NCBI RefSeq assembly: GCF_036884655.1
Contig: NC_088339.1
Coordinates: 25,439,501-25,503,500, forward strand
DNA length: 64,000 bases
Source: Musa acuminata AAA Group
Lineage: Eukaryota > Streptophyta > Magnoliopsida > Zingiberales > Musaceae
Direction: 5' to 3'
Shown here one piece after another: positions 60,796-64,000 of this stretch. The position numbers and the translations under genes are program-made. The notes under the pieces are model-generated. The model searched no databases and had not been told where the DNA came from. It saw only the letters and a program-made list of their open reading frames with translations. Positions within the stretch are counted from its first letter, which is position 1. Each line of letters begins with the position of its first letter.

Positions 60796-61836
60796 GCTTT
60801 ATGTGGATCTTCTGGTTGCATCGGACATTGTCATTCAAGGTGCATGCAGGTGGGGGCTGTGAATGCCTCCTGGTGTGAGCATATGAAGAAAAGTGGAAGT
60901 GTGAGCTTTTGGTGCTCCCCTGTGACTTCCCGTTCACCTCCTCAGCCATTATAGCCTGTGCGTCTGTGACCTCTGCAGATCTGGAGAGGTCGGCTGAGGA
61001 GTGGTACCATCAGAGACCATGAATCCATGGAAGCTGCTGGCTTTGCTGTTGGGACCCCCTCCTACTATAATCCAAAAGCTAAACAGCATATATAAACAAA
61101 AACTTATATCTGCACAATTCCTGATGATGTCTGTGGCCATTGCTTTTGTCGTCATCAACATGATCAGCTCATCTCACCTAAGACTTGATTCTTTTTCCTT
61201 GCATCTCCATGGATCAGAGGGAAAGTTGTTGACAGAGGAGCTCACTGCCATCGTTTGACATGGCCTTGTGTTCTTCCACACCACAGCCTCACTCTCTAAT
61301 CACCATTTGGCTCCATCGGCGCAGAACAGACCAGTTGCGGTAAAAGAGAGACCTTTGCATGCCTCACGTATCTGTGAGTGCGTACAATGATTCTTATGCA
61401 TCACCAGTTTCGGCATCACCGTACGATGGCCACGTCTTCCACTGCAACTTGTTACTTGGACACTTCAGACTTCTTGGCCTGATCTATCGAGGCTGATCAA
61501 ATCAGCCACTGCAATTTGTCTCTCTTAATGTGACAAGCTTCATGCGTGCACTCCACCTCTCCTTGCCATTCATTAATCTAACAAAAGCTCAGTCTCTGAT
61601 CAAGAGTTTAAGCTGCTTCTTCTGTTTGTTTTCTTTGTGCAACTAAGAATCAGGAATCCAGTGAAAGCCAAACATAGAATCCATGAGAACGAGACTTCGT
61701 GTTGTAGTGAGAGTATTCAATTAGGACTCGCAAGTAAGCTAGCCCAAGTTGTCAGTTCATATTACAATTTGCACGAAGGAAGATGACAACACCCTGTTGC
61801 TTTTCCTTTCGTTTCTTCTCCGAAGCTGGTTAGATC
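60210..61836. other. LOG 3' UTR and intergenic DNA
   Basis: LOG 3' UTR occupies about the first 250 bases. A compound TA/GA microsatellite lies at 60747-60796. A pair of opposing ORFs at 60949-61258 (70 and 85 codons) each include a hydrophobic stretch but match no known peptide family. No gene is called. Confidence 0.45.
60747..60796. repeat. Compound TA/GA microsatellite
   Basis: About fourteen TA units run straight into about ten GA units, downstream of LOG. Confidence 0.9.
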
Positions 61837-62325
61837 TGTTGGGTCCAGCCCATACGTGGGCTTGGACAAATTTGGGCCATGAGCCCAAATCAAAGAAATC
61901 AAGAGAGAAAGGGTAAAATTGGGTGACGGCAGCATGCACAGTGAAAACTGCAGCGTGCAGGTTTTTGAGTTTTATGCTTGACGATCGGTGGCCAAACGTT
62001 GTCAGTTTCGGCCCAAATTTTATGTGGAGAATCCTTGCAGCAAACTCTACAATCCTAATGGTGTTGATCTATAGTTTACCTTATCTAAGGTACTTTCCTG
62101 TGATATCTACTTTGTGAGACGTAGAATTCTACGTATGATCTTAATGTTATTGGAAGTTTGAGGTGGACTACGTCCCGTGGTTTTTTCCACGTTAGGGTTT
62201 TTCACGTTAAAAAGATTTGGTTTCACTATGTGATTGATTTTTGCTCTATTGTTTATATTTTGATGAGGAACCTATTTTAATACACAAAGAAGGAAAAAAT
62301 TATTCCGAACGGTTTCTTTCCAACA
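61837..62325 (+). mobile_element. Solo LTR, 489 bp, Ty1/copia-like, with perfect target duplication
   Basis: Starts TGTTGGGTCC and ends TTTCCAACA, so the ends are the inverted repeat TGTTGG/CCAACA. It is flanked on both sides by the identical pentamer agatc (61832-61836 and 62326-62330), a standard 5-bp target site duplication. It contains the copia-LTR style text ggactacgtcccgtgg near 62164. No internal domain is present, so it is a solo LTR left by recombination. Orientation follows the reading of those motifs. Confidence 0.9.
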
Positions 62326-62330
62326 AGATC

Positions 62331-64000
62331 CAAGCCGGTATGACTTTGTTTTGTCGAGTATCGTGACAGCCCAAGCCAGTGAGAGACATGATATAACGTC
62401 TATGGAGAATCACAAACGTGACGTCTATGGAGAATCACAAACGTGCAACCGATGCATGTTAATCTGAGATGGCCAACATGATCATGTCTCCATCTCTGTC
62501 TCAAAGGCTTATATTTCTCATTCATCGACAACGCACTTCTTCGACATGTGGAGTTTAGCAGAGAAGAACATGGTGAAATGTGAACTGTTGTAACTGGCAT
62601 GCTTTGGTAGAGGCATCGCTTTGTGAACAAACACTTCCTCCTCTTAGGATGGAGCTTTGGTGGATGATTACTGCATTTGGGCTACGATTCTTAGCAGGCA
62701 CTGGGCTAGACTGCCTAAGATTGCGAGTCTTCTCCAGAAGAACTACCCCGAGAATAATGAAGAAGCCTTCAAACAGGTATAAGAGCTCTCTCTCTCTCTC
62801 TCTTTCTCCGTTCACACATCAAGCAGATCGATCATAGTCACACAGGATATTACAACACAACAAAGTCAACATTATCATGATATTGCTGAAACATGCAACT
62901 TAAAACCATAATGCAGATTTCGAACCCAAAGAATTTGCATGAAGCAGGACACACATTCTTAAATTTGCATGCTCTGCAGGCCAAACCAAGTTCGAAGGTA
63001 CATGCAGATTCGGATGCCACCACTGCACCAATAAAACAGAGCATAATTGAGATGGAAGAAAAGGAGCTACAGGATCAGTGGAAGGTCGACTGTCCACGGA
63101 GGATACTGATACCAAGCCAAAAACTCAGGCCCAAAGGCGGAAGAATATATCAAGATTGAGGTGGCCTACCTCGATCAAGAAACACTACCACTCCACAAAG
63201 AAATGGGAGAAGGCACACGGAGTTCCTATGTATGTTCTTGAGGCACTGGACATGGAATCTGTGAAAGCTTAGCATTTCTGTGCCTGTCTTGGTTCGATCG
63301 ATGGTGCCAAGCGGTGTCCTTGCCGTGACAGGAGACTGTTCAGATGCATCAGATGGCATAGGCTCTAATGGTGTATAATAATATGTACCCTTGTCATCGT
63401 GCCATCCATGATCGAGGGTCTACAGGGGTGTCCTACGAACTCTTAATGGCGATATGCCTCCATTGTCGTTGCCTCCGTTCTTGGAGGTGCATGCAGCAGC
63501 ACAGGCAATCTTGGGCGTCTTCGCGGTGAAAAGGGTGATGGGGCGGTGGGGGACCGAGGCAAGCTGTCGTGAGGCTACCAGTGGAGTGATGGAGGTTGGT
63601 GGATCAATTCCGGCTGGGGATAACGAGGCAATGAATGATAGCATGAACGGGTGGCTGGGCGGTCGATGGACCGCATTCCCCGTTCCCGTTCCCGTCCTCC
63701 GCGCCCCCCCGCACCGCCCCGCCCCGCGCCTACACCCACCCCCCCCCGCGCCCACACCCACCCCCCCCCGCCGTGATGGGGAGAGGAGGCGGGAGGGGTG
63801 GTCCCGCGATGGCGACGTCGTGTCGGCTCGACAAGAAAACTTGGTCCACACGAACCTTCGCCGGCTGTAGGCGATTGCTATCTAAAGAAGAAGAGAAGTC
63901 CCGATTGCTAACTAAAATATTAGTGCGACGATGATCTGATGTCCCATTCTATAATGCCCATGTCATGAAGTCAACCTTTGTTCTCATCCTTTGTAGTAGA
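62331..64000. other. Intergenic; no gene recognised
   Basis: A direct repeat (gtctatggagaatcacaaacgtg) occurs near 62399 and 62421. A CT run lies at 62788-62805. 63680-63775 is extremely C-rich on the plus strand, with runs of six to nine C. ORFs are short and domain-free. A gene could continue beyond the right edge but no exon could be defended. Confidence 0.4.

Noticed and set aside
60949..61258. Opposing 70- and 85-codon ORFs with hydrophobic stretches, considered as small secreted peptides
   Set aside because: No cleavable signal followed by a known peptide motif (CLE, CEP, IDA or PIP types), and strand choice is arbitrary.
1..64000. CRISPR arrays, bacterial operons, rRNA or tRNA genes
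   Set aside because: The DNA is plant nuclear. The periodic arrays lack repeat-spacer structure, and no tRNA-like T-loop with matching stems was found by eye. A tRNA scan would settle it.

Overview
This window is nuclear DNA of a flowering plant. The genes have many short exons with GT-AG introns, the gene set is plant-specific (plant cysteine oxidase, NAC, INDETERMINATE-domain zinc finger, LONELY GUY, HOTHEAD, RHD3), and the intergenic DNA is AT-rich with Ty1/copia LTR remnants. GC-rich coding exons beside AT-rich spacers point to a monocot. The overall style suggests Musaceae (banana or Ensete), but that is inference, not proof. All splice models were built by hand from reading frame, GT/GC-AG borders and known family sequence. 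Exon phases add up in every multi-exon gene listed.

Layout. 1-1560: three adjacent GC-rich tandem arrays with periods of 53, 37 and 29/58 bp. 1561-3126: AT-rich spacer. 3127-4695: solo LTR. 6707-10010 (+): plant cysteine oxidase, the oxygen sensor of the N-degron pathway. About 11190-16918 (+): three-RRM hnRNP Q/LIF2-like protein with a 2.6-kb leader intron. 18102-19466 (+): intronless divergent NAC protein carrying an exact 2 x 105-residue tandem repeat. 19712-23200: decayed partial copy of the RHD3 gene and its upstream DNA, with a copia integrase remnant. 24204-26469 (+): a truncated and an intact phospholipase A1-II gene. 27385-29235: mosaic of NAC and lipase-promoter fragments. 29921-about 44660 (-): complete 22-coding-exon RHD3 (SEY1/atlastin-like ER fusion GTPase). 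48596-51450 (+): HOTHEAD-like GMC oxidoreductase. 53249-54751 (-): IDD zinc-finger factor. 58002-60209 (+): LOG cytokinin-activating enzyme. 61837-62325: second solo LTR with a perfect target duplication. The rest is intergenic.

Main observation. 17.8-45.6 kb reads as an old tandem segmental duplication of a lipase-NAC-RHD3 block followed by reciprocal decay. In the left copy NAC is intact and RHD3 is broken. In the right copy RHD3 is intact and NAC is reduced to shuffled halves. The remaining genes are ordinary single-copy plant genes with no obvious functional linkage.
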